Source of the DNA: Prosopocoilus inquinatus
Taxonomy: Eukaryota > Arthropoda > Insecta > Coleoptera > Lucanidae
Assembly: GCA_036172665.1 (NCBI GenBank)
Contig: CM069872.1
Span: 41,340,101-41,404,100, forward strand
Direction: 5' to 3'
DNA length: 64,000 nucleotides
Under the pieces are notes generated by a model. The model did no database searches, was not told where the DNA came from, and saw nothing but the letters and a program-made list of their open reading frames with translations. The translations under genes and the position numbers were made by a program. Below are positions 11,401 through 21,247 of the stretch, in pieces; within the stretch, counting starts at the first letter, position 1, and each line of letters begins with the position of its first letter.

Positions 11401-14400
11401 CATTAATGTTGAAATTTTAACTACTGATACATTCGTTATAAATCAAGCAAAACTTTTTTCCTTTTCGCATTTTATTGAATAACTAAAAATAAACCTTTCT
11501 CCCTCTTGTAAACTCAATCCGGGATCATACTGAACAGTCTGGCGTCTCTGTAATAACTTTCTTATTAGAGCCATTTGACACGATGATAATTTTAGTAAAA
11601 AAAATGTTACCAAGTGACAGACAGGTTGCCACCGCAGTTTATTCGTTAATTCGATACGTCTCTGTCAGTTTCTCGCAAATTTGTTGCAAAAAATATCACC
11701 GTGTCGTGTCATACGGGCTTAAAAAATAGAGATAAGCCAAGAAACTTTTATTAATACAAATTGTCTGACATGTCAAGGACTATAACTTTGTTAAATCAGT
11801 TAAGGTCGATATTCAATTGTTTTGAAGCGGGCATGCCTCCTTCATTTTTTTTTTAATTACATGGTTTATTTCTAATAAAGGGTCTTGATAGAAAATTTCA
11901 TTCCCTTTCTGATGGTCTAACGGCCAGTTTTTCAATCGGGGTTTAACTTGAAGCTCCGTTTCATTCTTATGGAATCTTACATTCGTATTTTTTTGTAAAC
12001 GTTACGTTCGGGTATACTTCCCGTCGTGCACGCATGTTAACGGCGTGGTGGTTGTTGGTGGGCGACCGGAATCTCTCTCTTGGCGACGAACAGGCGATCT
12101 GTGCAGGTGTATTTCATGTTTCAGAAACGTTGTGAGTTTGGGGTGTTTTTGAAACGATTTTGGAGTTGGATCAATGACCGTGCAGTACGGATGCACTCAC
12201 ATCGCTAATTGCTGTCCCGACGAGTTGGGGATTGGGAACCGTTTTCTCGGATTGCTGGGAAGTGGAAACCCTTTCTCGGCTTGCTGTTCTTCGGCAAGGT
12301 AAGCGCCATTTTGTTCCTCCATCTTATTACTTGGTTGATTTTCCACGTGCGTTTATTGTTCGCGTTAATTTCATATTGGTGTCTGCTTTGTAGCAAGTAG
12401 TCCGGGGCAGAATTTCACCGGCCGATCCGGTGCAGGGTGATTGCCACTCCGCTTAACCCCGTCAGTGTCGTTTTGAACTTCGAGGGTCGACACATTCTCC
12501 ACGTGCTTTTGCTGGGCGAAAAAAACGTTCTAGTGTTCTCGTTTTCGATCTGTCGCAGCCATCCCATCGACGTTCCGACCGGAGAGAATTGAGTAGGACT
12601 TTTCCAACTTTTCTTTTTCCTCCTTCGGAAACGAGTGCGTGACGTCATACCACGGGCGTGCATCTTGCCAGTGGCGGCGTCCGAGTTGGGCTTACGTGAA
12701 TTTTCATCGACGAATTCAGCGAGGAAGGACGCTTAACTTGTTGTAACACGTGATCAACGGAATTTATAATTAGAGTAGTGATATTTGCCAAAAAGTTGGC
12801 AACGGAGACTTGCAGTTTGAAATTCAAACTTTGAAATATCAGAATTGTGACATTTATTTTTTTAATGATTGATAATAAACGGATCTGTCTTATGGAACCT
12901 CCCCTAATATTATAAAAAAGGATTTAAACCGGCGTCCACAAAAAATAAAATAACAAAATAAAGCAAGAGCGTAGTCTCAAATTAGACAACTGTCAATTTA
13001 TTATTTCTTTCTCAGGGTATCCAACCGCACAGCATAAAATGGCACCAATCACAGCCTCCTCTAATTATGAATTCCGTTGATCATCTGGTATAACGTAGTC
13101 AGGGGAGTTTTGTTTTTGTTTTTAATTTTTATAAAATCATATTTATACTGTTTTGTCCATATACTTATTTTTACATTTTTCATGTTAATTGTTAATGTTT
13201 CTGGCTAATTGAGAGGTCGAAATTTTAGGTAGTTTTGGTGTTTCTCCTTTTGCCCCTTTGCCTTTGTTTGTGTTGCTTTTCTTAGCCATTTCGGCATGTG
13301 CGCTTCACGCTTTAAAATTTTGGTATTTTGTTTAGATGCTAAAGTCTCGGTTTTCTAGGATAGCGGTGCCGTACAATGGCGGCCGTAAGTTGGCGGTGTA
13401 TGACGTCACATAAAACGTGCTAAGAACATTGAATACATTTGGTTTCCTAGAAAACGACAAACGTCAGCGTCATCTAAAGATACGTAAAAGTTTTTTTTTA
13501 AACGTTTGGAGTCCTCTTTCGGTCATTCCTCGTTTTCTAAATACGTTAGCAATGTCAAATCCAGATAGACCATTATGAAATAAATAAAATAAATACACGT
13601 CGTCGCTTTTTCTTGCTTACTTTACGCCAATGTATGTCATTTTTCAACGCTACATGACGTCATTCACCGTCATATTACGGCCGCTACATTACATTGCCGT
13701 TAGCCTAGGAAACCGAGGCTGAAGAGATTGTAAGCACACGAGAGTACTCACGTCGATGCGCCAATGCCCTTTGGTTTGGGTCTCGTAAATTTCTAATAAA
13801 TTAAATTTACTGTCGTTAACCCTATTCGGGGTTTCATACATACATATTTTACACGCTTGTGTGCTTTAATGAACGTCTATTTTTTGGGCCGAACCAGAAT
13901 TTATTTATTATATTGCTTTTCTTGTCGGTACGTAAACTTTTGAAGAGGGGTTTTAATTTATGCGGAGCTTGAAAAGATTAAACTTTTGTATAAAACATTT
14001 TTTTTCATATATGCAACAGGAGAAACCCCCTTGGATAACACATCCGGTATATCTTTACTTATTACAAAAGACTTCAGTGCATTTATCTACTGAATAACTC
14101 CCAAGTTTGGTCAATCTCTACCAACATTTTTCTAAGAAAGAAAGCATTTCATGTCAAGCAGATAGAACGAGTTTTATCTAAAAAAAAAACCGTTATTAGC
14201 TAATAAGTGCACAGAGGAAAGGATTTGCCCAACAACAGAATTAATTTAAAAGTGATGAAGTGACCTGCAACTGTTTTTGCCTAGAACACCGACGCTGTAC
14301 GTTTACCAGTCTAACGCCAACTCCAAACTAGGCAGTTTTTGAACACAAGATAGTAAAAGGTTTTTCTTTTTTTTTATTTATAAGGGGCTTACTTCAGCTT

Positions 14401-14802
14401 AATTTGAGAAAGAAAAAAGAAAAAAATGGGGACTCACTCAATAGTATTGTCACCATCAGATTCCTGTTTCTTGCGCAACAAGTAACAAGGAAGCTTCAAA
14501 GCGTTAGCCAATTTTTCTTGGATTATTTTCACGTTCAACTTGGACTTCTGTTTGCCATCGGCGATCTGTTTGGCAGCTTGCACCAACGAAGTCAAAGCGA
14601 ATACGTTCGTCGACACCTCGTTGCGAATGTTGCTCAAGACATTGTAATTTACATTTTTGTAATCGGCGGCTTCCTTGCGCAGCTGTTTCTCCAAGATCTG
14701 CAGCTTGGCGTGCAGATTTTCGAAGCATCGGCTTATCGTATTATCAATTGAGTTATTGCTTGCGGACGTCGAGGAATTGGTATTTAAATGATGAATAACT
14801 TT
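3137..14802 (-). CDS. RNF17/Qin-like protein with five Tudor domains (TDRD4 family), 11 exons, N-terminus missing
   Basis: Probable germline piRNA-pathway scaffold; Tudor domains bind symmetrically dimethylated arginines on Piwi proteins, and Drosophila Qin/Kumo and vertebrate RNF17 are the family models. Exons, minus strand: 14802-14438, 7655-7465, 7402-7265, 7208-7056, 6994-6859, 6795-6501, 6445-6326, 6264-6171, 6113-5929, 5871-5639, 5426-3137. They sum to 4,200 nt, exactly 1,400 codons, and all phases agree. Order: a coiled-coil-like region (first ~120 residues), an acidic Ser-rich linker, then five extended Tudor domains. Cores visible: WSRG...FIDYGN, WYRG...VDVGN, YHRG...RDSG, WYRG...VDYGN, WYRA...VDFGN. 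The third has lost the aromatic/Asn cage and the second has Val for Tyr, so domains 1, 4 and 5 are the likely binders. Qin and RNF17 also have about five Tudors plus an N-terminal RING, which I could not locate. Assignment to this subfamily is inference. Confidence 0.82.
5464..5622. mobile_element. MITE inside the last intron of the RNF17/Qin-like gene
   Basis: Inverted ends AGCTGCTTTTCC and GGAAAAGCAGCT are flanked by TTA on both sides (5461-5463 and 5623-5625). Inner arms GTATTTGGGGATTG/CAATCCCCAAATAC extend the pairing. The TTA duplication suggests PIF/Harbinger-type insertion. It makes this intron 212 bp, against 55-63 bp for the other short introns of the gene. Confidence 0.75.
5639..6445 (-). 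CDS. RNF17/Qin-like gene, exons encoding second Tudor domain
   Basis: Four exons (6445-6326, 6264-6171, 6113-5929, 5871-5639) with introns of 61, 57 and 57 bp. The domain begins MDVVITFVTDPHNVYVNL and carries AWYRGI and LVDVGNT. The 57-bp intron at 5872-5928 has no stop and keeps frame. Splicing it out gives ERQAILVKLADIKPNG, the expected Tudor linker; leaving it in adds 19 hydrophobic residues. The last donor (GTAAGG at 5638) overlaps an apparent stop. Confidence 0.8.
6501..7655 (-). CDS. RNF17/Qin-like gene, exons encoding acidic linker and first Tudor domain
   Basis: Five exons (7655-7465, 7402-7265, 7208-7056, 6994-6859, 6795-6501) are separated by introns of 62, 56, 61 and 63 bp, each with GT at the donor and AG at the acceptor. 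The linker contains LPPDYDADESSDNGSSTSES. Tudor 1 starts with VIVTHINTPECFYIHL, continues with VKYADDRQWSRG and FIDYGNT, and ends with the C-terminal half (CKLFDLYP...KW). The intron before 6795 ends in a run of eleven T then ATTAG. Confidence 0.82.
10783..10912. mobile_element. Harbinger-like palindromic MITE, stem type B copy 1
   Basis: Nearly the whole 130 bp folds back: CCCGATTTCTTCACC on the left and GGTGAAGAAATCGGG on the right, with about 55-bp arms. TTA flanks both sides (10780-10782 and 10913-10915). The stem is shared with the copy at 54912-55039. Confidence 0.88.
11036..11315 (-). mobile_element. Two tandem tRNA-derived SINE-like units
   Basis: On the minus strand, two copies about 120 bp apart carry CTTCGGAGTCACGTTAGCT followed by an A-box-like AGCTCAGCTGTAAG or AGCTTAGTTGGAAGAGCGG. 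The copy ending near 11036 also has a B-box-like GGATTCGATTC. Both share TTTAAATCAGGAACAG (plus-strand reading) beside the head. Boundaries are approximate. Confidence 0.6.
11918..11975. mobile_element. One arm of a Harbinger-like MITE (same family as 41339-41460)
   Basis: TAA, then CGGCCAGTTTTTCAATCGGG, GTTTAACTT.AAGCTCC and TTTCATTC match the left arm of the element at 41339-41460. The right arm is absent, so this is a truncated copy. Confidence 0.55.
12000..12830. other. CpG-rich, GC-elevated island with an intron-like GT-AG pair
   Basis: About 830 bp stands out from its AT-rich surroundings by many CpG dinucleotides. On the plus strand, GGCAAGGTAAGCGCC (near 12293-12307) and GCTTTGTAGCAAGT (near 12388-12400) would be a good donor and acceptor about 90 bp apart. 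No frame gives a recognisable protein; open frames on both strands look like by-products of the composition. It could be a promoter with a non-coding first exon, a nested transcript or a transposon piece. Confidence 0.35.
13343..13720. mobile_element. MITE family E, copy 1
   Basis: Left end AGTCTCGGTTTTCTAGGATA and right end CCTAGGAAACCGAGGCT are inverted, and the pairing continues inward for about 65 bp (GCGGTGCCGTA, GGCGGCCGTAA, TGACGTCA against their reverse complements). A longer relative lies at 53341-53975. No coding capacity. Confidence 0.8.
14438..14802 (-). CDS. RNF17/Qin-like gene, exon with coiled-coil region
   Basis: The acceptor TTTTTCCAG precedes 14802 and a strong GTGAGT donor begins at 14437, leaving phase 2. 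The translation has a heptad-rich stretch (NLHAKLQILEKQLRKEA..., then IRNEVSTN..., LVQAAKQIADG, LNVKIIQEKL) like the coiled coil that follows the RING in RNF17. The next exon, across a 6.8 kb intron, begins with the single base that completes codon GAA, so the phases fit. An upstream exon must exist, because this one starts at an acceptor in phase 0 without a Met. Confidence 0.75.
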
Positions 14803-15299
14803 CTGGAAAAAGAGCATGGGGGGTAATGACTTCAAAACAAAGCCACGATAAATGAGAAAACGAAGCAACGCTTTTGCGTTTTTAATTAAGCGCGCAAGAA
14901 TAATTATGACGCAAGAAGTTAAAAGTAAAGCACGATGCAACAGAAATCGTTATGTATTTATTACACGTGATAATCATATACAAGAAATTTTTACGAGTGT
15001 TACGTCAAGGATGCCTCAAGGCAGACAGCAGCAAAACAGCAGCAGGAGATGTCGATGGTACTTGCAGGAGGGGCGACTATCGAGGTCCGTTCCACAAGAC
15101 CTAGGTTAGTCGTTTGCGAGATGCTTTAAATACAGCACCGTTAAAAATGTATAGCTCTTCATATTTAGTGTACACTGTGATAGTAGTTTTAGGATATCTT
15201 TTCATAACCGGTAAGTGGTAAATAGAAAGTCTTTTTCAACTAATACCCACTAATGAGGAGGTAATTCAAAATATTCACTCATGAGGAAGTAATACAAGA

Positions 15300-15397
15300 C
15301 TTTTAAGAAAGAAAAAAATATTTAAAACTCCCGAAATTAAGAAAGAAAAAAAATATTTAAGACTCCGAAATTAAGAAAGAAAAAAAAAAACATTTGA
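15300..15397. repeat. A-rich tandem repeat, about 2-3 units
   Basis: Units of about 43 bp containing TTAAGAAAGAAAAAAA, ATATTTAA and CTCC.GAAA follow one another. Simple local duplication in an A-rich stretch. Confidence 0.6.
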
Positions 15398-16578
15398 GTA
15401 TGAAAGAAAAAATTTCTTCACTGAAAATATTTTAAAGTTCCAAAGTTTGCACATTGCAAACACTTATCTTTAATCTTTAATTGAATCACTTTAAATAAGT
15501 AAAAGAACATCCAACCCAACAAATCGTTAAGTGATCGACGTTTCGTTAGAGAGATTGGCAGCTTTTCAAGACTAGGAAAAAATCTTTAAAAAGCTATTGA
15601 AATTTGGAATATTTTGTAAAACCATCTAATAGGTTAAAATTAATCAAACAATTATTGCTAAATTAAAACCTTATGAAAGAAAAATAAAACAATCATCGAT
15701 ACTGCTACTAGCTTTGTAAACGAGGAATAAATAAGATCTCTAGGGAAAGTCCCTGAAATGATCGTGCGCATTTTTTTTTTTGAATGAAGTTAAAGAACCA
15801 ACCGGAATAAAAATAAACAAAACACTTTTCAAATATTTACACGTTCATTAACACAAAAGTATTTGGACAAGGGCAATTTAACACGAGCCTCCTCGATGAT
15901 GCAAGAGAACCATCGCTCGTTTCTTGGAAGAATACAGGATGCAGGTATTTTAATCACATGGATCGGCGAGGTTACGAATGAACGAATCACGGATATCCGC
16001 AAGATCAAACTGTAGGTGGTTAAAGCATATCTACAAGATTTTTTTTTTAAGTTCTCGTTTGGCATTCAAAATAATTTTCCCAGACGGACGGACGAATGTG
16101 TAAATTTCGTCGATCCCTTTTACATAAATTTCGCTTGTAAATACCGATGGATGAGTCATAAACATGCTCATGTAATATGCAAGAAATTGTATGTGCATGC
16201 ATAAATAAATAAATGGGGAGATGCGGCGGCGGTTCAAATTGGAAAAGTCCAGGAATTCGAAATTCGCCGCTTCTGCGTTGTTAACGACAATCGGATGCCA
16301 AATGTGTGACATAACCGAACAAATATGCTCGGAAATTTTATTTTATTAATTTTTTTTTTATAAGGAAGATTATATAACGCCTGGGATTCTTGTTTTGAAG
16401 AATTATGGAATCTTTAGAATGTTGTAGCACGTGTTAAATGCTACAATTTGCAAATTCTGAATGGCAGATGAGGAGATGAGTCATAATTTAAACTTGTATA
16501 CATCATCACAACATGACAACAAGATCGTTTTATTGCCGAAAAAATTCCAAAATGGAATTTTCGTAATTAAATCTGAAT

Positions 16579-16768
16579 CAGGGCCGCAGCTAGGGGGACG
16601 CCAAGGAAGGCCGAGCCGGCCCTGGAAAGTTTTAAGCCTGCCCTACAATGGCCCAACCTAACATAAAAATATTTTAAAAATTCGTAAAAGCATTGGAATG
16701 TAATCTTACGGAGCCTGCCCTTCACTATGATAAGCCTAACCTGAATATTTAGTCTGGCTACGGCCCTG
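16579..16768. mobile_element. hAT-like MITE
   Basis: Ends CAGGGCCGCAGC and, inverted, CAGGGCCGTAGCC. Eight-base flanks ATCTGAAT and ATTTGATT agree at six of eight positions, consistent with an old 8-bp hAT duplication. The interior (GCCTGCCCT, GGCCCAACCTAAC) is non-coding. Confidence 0.65.
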
Positions 16769-18359
16769 ATTTGATTTATACTGGGTGTTTCATAATGAAC
16801 GGAGGAAATTAAATGGGTAGCTAGAAGAGATGAAATTAAAGCTTTTTTTTGTTAACAAACTTTTGGTAAAAAATCAATAACTAAAAGGTTATAAGAATTT
16901 AAAATTAAATTAATTAACAAGCAAAAGTTACTACCTGCAGTAATATTTTACGTTTTAAATTCAAATTTAATTAACAGTGCTTTACATGAACTATTTTTGA
17001 AAAATGTATTCTCTTAATATCCAAAAACGGCTATTCATATTATTAAGAACTGCTGATTGATTAAAACAAAACTAGGAAAACAGGTCGACACCGACGTAGA
17101 CATTTTGTCATTGGTGGCATTAATAAATTTAGAGTTTATTTAATAATAAAGTCGCAATTTATGAAATAAGAAAATATACCTAGTTGTATACTAAAAAAGA
17201 AATAAGAAACTTAAACTGCTGTAACTTTCTTATTGTTGGGTTTTGGTCAAAAACGCATTAAGAAAAAAAAAACCTTATTTTGATCTGCTATAGCTTCCCT
17301 TTCAATTTCCTCTGTACGCAGTGTTGCCAACGCATGTTCCCTAAATTCAATTCTAAAAGGTTGAAAAATCCCTAATTTTTTCCCGCAAAATTTTTCAAAT
17401 CCTTCAAATTCTTTGGTGAATTTTAATTATTCATAAATTAAATTTATTTTTTTAGAAAAATTGATTCCACATATGTATAAAACAAGTAAATAAAAGAAAT
17501 CAGCATTAGACTGAACGTTATGAAATGTTGTTCAGTCTAAAAAAGTTTCTGGACATTAAATCTTATTTACATACTACGTGTACCTTGGGTTCGTTCATAC
17601 TGACAAACCAAAAATGTTTATTTATTTATTTATCACAAATTAACTTTAACTTTCTCAGTTTATGCAATCTGGCAATTAGTTAAAAAAAAATTCATGAAGA
17701 GCTTTCAGTTCTCGACTTTAATTTATTTTATCAGATTGGGAACACTTTTCAATGTTTATGACGATATACTGCTATATTCTAACAATCTGAATAATTTTCA
17801 TCCTTATTTTCACCAAATTTTGTAAAGTAAGTGAACGGTCAAAGTCAAGGCCAGATCAGACCAGGTGATCATTTTCCCAATCGCTGATTGATCAGGTGAT
17901 TTGGTTTGACTGTTGACTTGACGATTTCGCCTAGTTTGACCATCGACTTAACTTAACATAATTCCATCATAACCTAAAAACCTAACGAAGCGATAGGGGA
18001 TCACGTGAAAATAATAACGAACTAAGAAAATTACTTGGAAAATTATAACGAGTAGTAAGAAGTACTGCCAATTCTTCAATGTTCCCAACCTGCTAACTTT
18101 ACTTGTAACATTTATAGCCATCTGGTAATTGTTTCTGTGGGAATAAATTAACAATTAAAGTAAACTATGATGAATGGAAAGGGGGGAGGTGTAATTAATT
18201 TAATTTAATTCGAATTAGATGGATTAAATCAAAATTTTAGTTGTCTTTTCAAAATTACTAATCTTTGTAAAATTAAGGCCTAATCCGATTAAACAGTTGG
18301 ACGATTTTGCTAAAAGCTCTCAGATCTAGTGAATGTGTTGCAACATGAAACGAAAATCA

Positions 18360-18585
18360 GGGCTATTCTGTAACATTGATATGTATATCAATTGATATGA
18401 TCTTCAATACTTGAAGAGAATTTGTTATGATTTCATAACATTTTACGACGATTCTCGACCGCAAATTGAAGAGAGATTCATATTAACTAGAAATCATACA
18501 TACATCTATTTACAGAATACCAATTTTACAAGGTCACTTGAAACATAGCAATATCAAGTCCATATCCATGTTACAGAATAGACTC
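18360..18585. mobile_element. MITE with GGGCTATTCTGTAACA ends
   Basis: Left end GGGCTATTCTGTAACATTGA and right end CATGTTACAGAATAGACTCC are inverted. The same terminal word, GGG.(C/G)TATTCTGTA, bounds a second element at 22302-22438. Confidence 0.65.
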
Positions 18586-18637
18586 CAATATTACGTCACC
18601 TAAAAACAACTATTTTCATTGTTATTAAGTACGATTA

Positions 18638-18751
18638 AGGGCCGGTTATCCGAAGCTTGGACTCAACCTTCGGTTAAAAAATGTTAAAAGTGTAGCCTGA
18701 ACCAAAGGTTGAGTCCAACCATCAGTCAACTAGACATTATAATACCGACCC
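18638..18751. mobile_element. Harbinger-like palindromic MITE, stem type C
   Basis: GGGCCGGT at the left and ACCGACCC at the right, with TAA on both flanks (18635-18637 and 18752-18754). The inner arms TGGACTCAACCTTCGGTT and AACCAAAGGTTGAGTCCA pair. Confidence 0.82.
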
Positions 18752-19365
18752 TAAGAAAACAAAATGCTCTTTAGTTTATGCATTTATGTAAAATATTGTT
18801 AGAGGGCGTTTTTTGTCTGTTTTATAAGGGAGTTAGTCTAATTGCAATTGCAAGTTGCAACATGTTACGTTTCTACTACCGAGCATTGCCGAAGTTGCAC
18901 AACGTTGTATCATACTACTACAGAACCTTGCTGAAGTTACAGCTTCTTATCACGTAGCTAAGAAAGTATCGTCGTTGCTAGGTGGTAAATACGATTAGAA
19001 TAATCCCCTAAGATAATACAACGTTTTGTCTTAAAACGTGTTTACTTCATCCGTGCCTTATACTCCACCGAAATGACGTTAACGTTTTTGATCTTAATTT
19101 ATTTGCCAATAAAAAGATCTGTAATTATTCAAAGTCTTAAAATCCCACCAACAAAATCCTCACAAAATATGCGCGACCGAAGAAAATCTTCACAAATCGG
19201 GGGTTTACTCACAAATTAGCCACAATGTCCGTACGTCTTTAGACACCCAGTATTTATTAAATTCATGGAGAAAACCGACTATTTTTTAAATAAATTAAGA
19301 ATACTTCGCGAGGTGGTTATGCCAGCAGGTTAGGTAATAAAACATTTTCGCTTGAGCTCTTCACT
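18752..19365. other. Intergenic DNA, nothing recognised
   Basis: Mixed-composition sequence without a supported gene. ACACCCAGTATTTATT at about 19247 resembles one end of the CAGGGTG-type elements, but no opposite end was found. Confidence 0.35.
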
Positions 19366-21024
19366 CTACAGAGTGATCAAAGTTACTGGCGCACTTTTGC
19401 TAACTTCGTTATTATCGGAGCTATGAAGTCGTTCAAATTAGCAAAAATGAATTGATTGTACTCAGGATTGCAATGGTGATATCAAAAAAACAATTGCGCG
19501 TCGCGTTTTCAAAATATCTTCAGGTGTAAAGTTTTCTTTAATGAAAGATCCTGTATTATTTCTTTGTTGGGAAACGAAAGAATAATAAATTCTAAATACA
19601 AATTACTCTTTACTATTTCACCTCAAAACGTATATAAAAAGGAGTTATTGCGATATTTGTATACGTCGTTTACAATTAACGCATCGCATTCTCAAAATAC
19701 TTGAAAATGCAAAACTTTTCTCTAATGGAACATTCTAATTTTTTTGTTGAGAAACGACAGAATATCAAATTCTAAATGCAAATCGCTCTTTACTATTTCA
19801 CCACAAAACGAATAATAAAGGAGTTATTGCGACATTTTTATTCATCATTTACAAAAAAAATATATTCAAGAAACCTAGAAATAGTATTCCTAGTACTTGC
19901 CTGTGCTCTCTTCATTATTAAAAATTTGCTACAAGCGGCTAAATTATCTACTCAAGCGTTATCTCTATATTGTTTCGGCCCTAAGCCTAATTGAGGCCTC
20001 ATTAGCACAGTTCGAGCATTCCACGGTAATCTGACCGATCCGGTCCCTCTTGTGCATTGACAGCGCATAATTGCAAATCGCCCGGCCGAATTTTGCTCTT
20101 ATACTGTAGGAAGACGGCAAATAGAACGATACTACTGTCTTGTAAGCTACCACACACAAAACTGTCAATGCGGACACATTTTTAAGTTAGCTATTTGAGT
20201 CTTAATTGGAGCAAATGCAATTACATGTTATACAAATTACAAACATCTCAATAATTTCCTTATTATTCGTTTTGACGTGAAATAGTAATCGTTCTGAGGT
20301 GTAATAATATACACAGAAAAATTGTAGTCAAAATGAAAACAGAAACAAATTCTATAGGAAATATTCGCACATTTGTCGGACAAGACGCTATTCTTATAGT
20401 AAAATTTACTTCAATTGTACTAATATTTGCTACAATTTGTTCCGTCTTCATTTTGACTACAATTTGTATTCCTGTAATTCATTTTTCTTTGTGTAATAGT
20501 TTAAGTTTAAAGGAATAATCCAGCCGTGGGATGTCGCGGTCTAAGCTGTCCGCGCGTAAGTTAGTCGTATCGGACAAATTGAGATGGAGTTTTCGAGCTA
20601 CTGTACTACTAACGATGCTCCAATCAGAACCGAAATAGCTACAGATGCATGAGGACCCCATTGCAATTGAGCTGACTTACAGCAAATTTTTTATTTAAGT
20701 TAATTGTAAGCAATGTAACAAATATCGCAATAATTCCTTTATAAACTCGTCTTGGGATGAAACAGTAAAAAGTAGTTTGTATTTTAGAATTTATTGTTCG
20801 TTCGTTTCCCAACAAAAAAAAAAAAAAAAATACAGGTATACACATTAAAGAAAACTTTACACACGAATAGATTTTGAGAACGCGCTGCGCAATTGTGCTT
20901 TTGATATCACCACTGCAATACTGAGTAAAAACAGTTCATTTTTGTTGATTTGAACGACTTCGTAGTTCCAGTAATAACAAAGTTGGCAATAGTGTGGCAG
21001 TAATTTTGATCAGTCTGCATAGGG
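19366..21024. mobile_element. 1.66 kb foldback element with long inverted arms
   Basis: The left arm (about 19366-19680) and right arm (about 20690-21024) are inverted copies over roughly 320 bp: GATCAAAGTTACTG, GAAGTCGTTCAAAT, TGGTGATATCAAAA and TGTAAAGTTTTCTTTAATG recur reverse-complemented on the right. The left arm also has a second, diverged unit about 183 bp further in (19686-19855). The outer ends carry CACCCTATGCAGA/TCTACAGAG-type termini. The core holds two GC-richer patches and a nested hairpin. No transposase frame is seen, so it is presumably non-autonomous. Confidence 0.85.
20318..20465. repeat. Nested hairpin inside the foldback element
   Basis: AATTGTAGTCAAAATGAA at the left and TTCATTTTGACTACAATT at the right give about 31-bp arms around a loop of about 85 bp. 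The short open frame running through it is produced by the palindrome. Confidence 0.7.
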
Positions 21025-21120
21025 TGTTAAATTTGAACGGTCACCATTGCTAACATTTTTATTTTTGTAAATGGAAACTCGGCTTAATTAGCAAAGATTC
21101 TCTAATTTTCATGCTGATTA

Positions 21121-21247
21121 TAGATGCTTTCTTTCGCTCACAAAATCGTGATCCAAACGAGTTTTGATTCAAAAACTAACAACTACGAAATTCAGGTCCA
21201 AACTATTCGAAACACGATTCAAATTTTTAAGCGAAAGAAAGCACCTT
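21121..21247. mobile_element. MITE family A, copy 3 (internally deleted)
   Basis: TAGATGCTTTCTTTCGCTCA to GCGAAAGAAAGCACC, with the same ATCGTGATCCAAACG and ACAACTACGAAATTCAGG blocks as copy 1 but about 100 bp shorter. TTAT occurs at both flanks, a possible target duplication. Confidence 0.78.

Larger units (their letters stand above)
7656..14437 (-). other. 6.8 kb intron of the RNF17/Qin-like gene
   Basis: No exon of this gene was recognised inside. It holds AT-rich DNA (7920-10250), two CAGG/CGGGTGTCTC-type transposon ends near 7768 and 7869, several GGGCCTAAGTCC-like words in both orientations (8999, 9191, 9918, 10074, 10193), a Harbinger-like MITE, tandem SINE-like units, a CpG-rich island and a MITE. 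These are listed separately where supportable. Confidence 0.6.
14803..18359. other. Sequence upstream of the known RNF17/Qin-like exons; no firm exon
   Basis: Mostly AT-rich DNA. A GC-richer patch at about 15005-15106 has a minus-strand frame (SIVAPPASTIDISCCC and on) after a CCTAG acceptor that could precede the coiled-coil exon, but it needs a poor GC donor. Another patch at 15835-16017 is open on both strands. A CAGGGTG-like end (ACTGGGTGTTTCA) lies at 16781. A piece at 17828-17935 starts AAGTGAACGGTCAAA, a word shared with 36519-36533. Confidence 0.35.

Noticed and set aside
19965..20177. Degenerate RING-like peptide (CSNCAN after an AICNYAL block) as the missing RING exon of the Tudor gene
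   Set aside because: It lies in the core of the foldback transposon, lacks most zinc ligands and has no usable donor before its stop.
20333..20518. 61-codon plus-strand frame with hydrophobic stretch
   Set aside because: Entirely within a nested hairpin; hydrophobicity comes from the T-rich palindrome.
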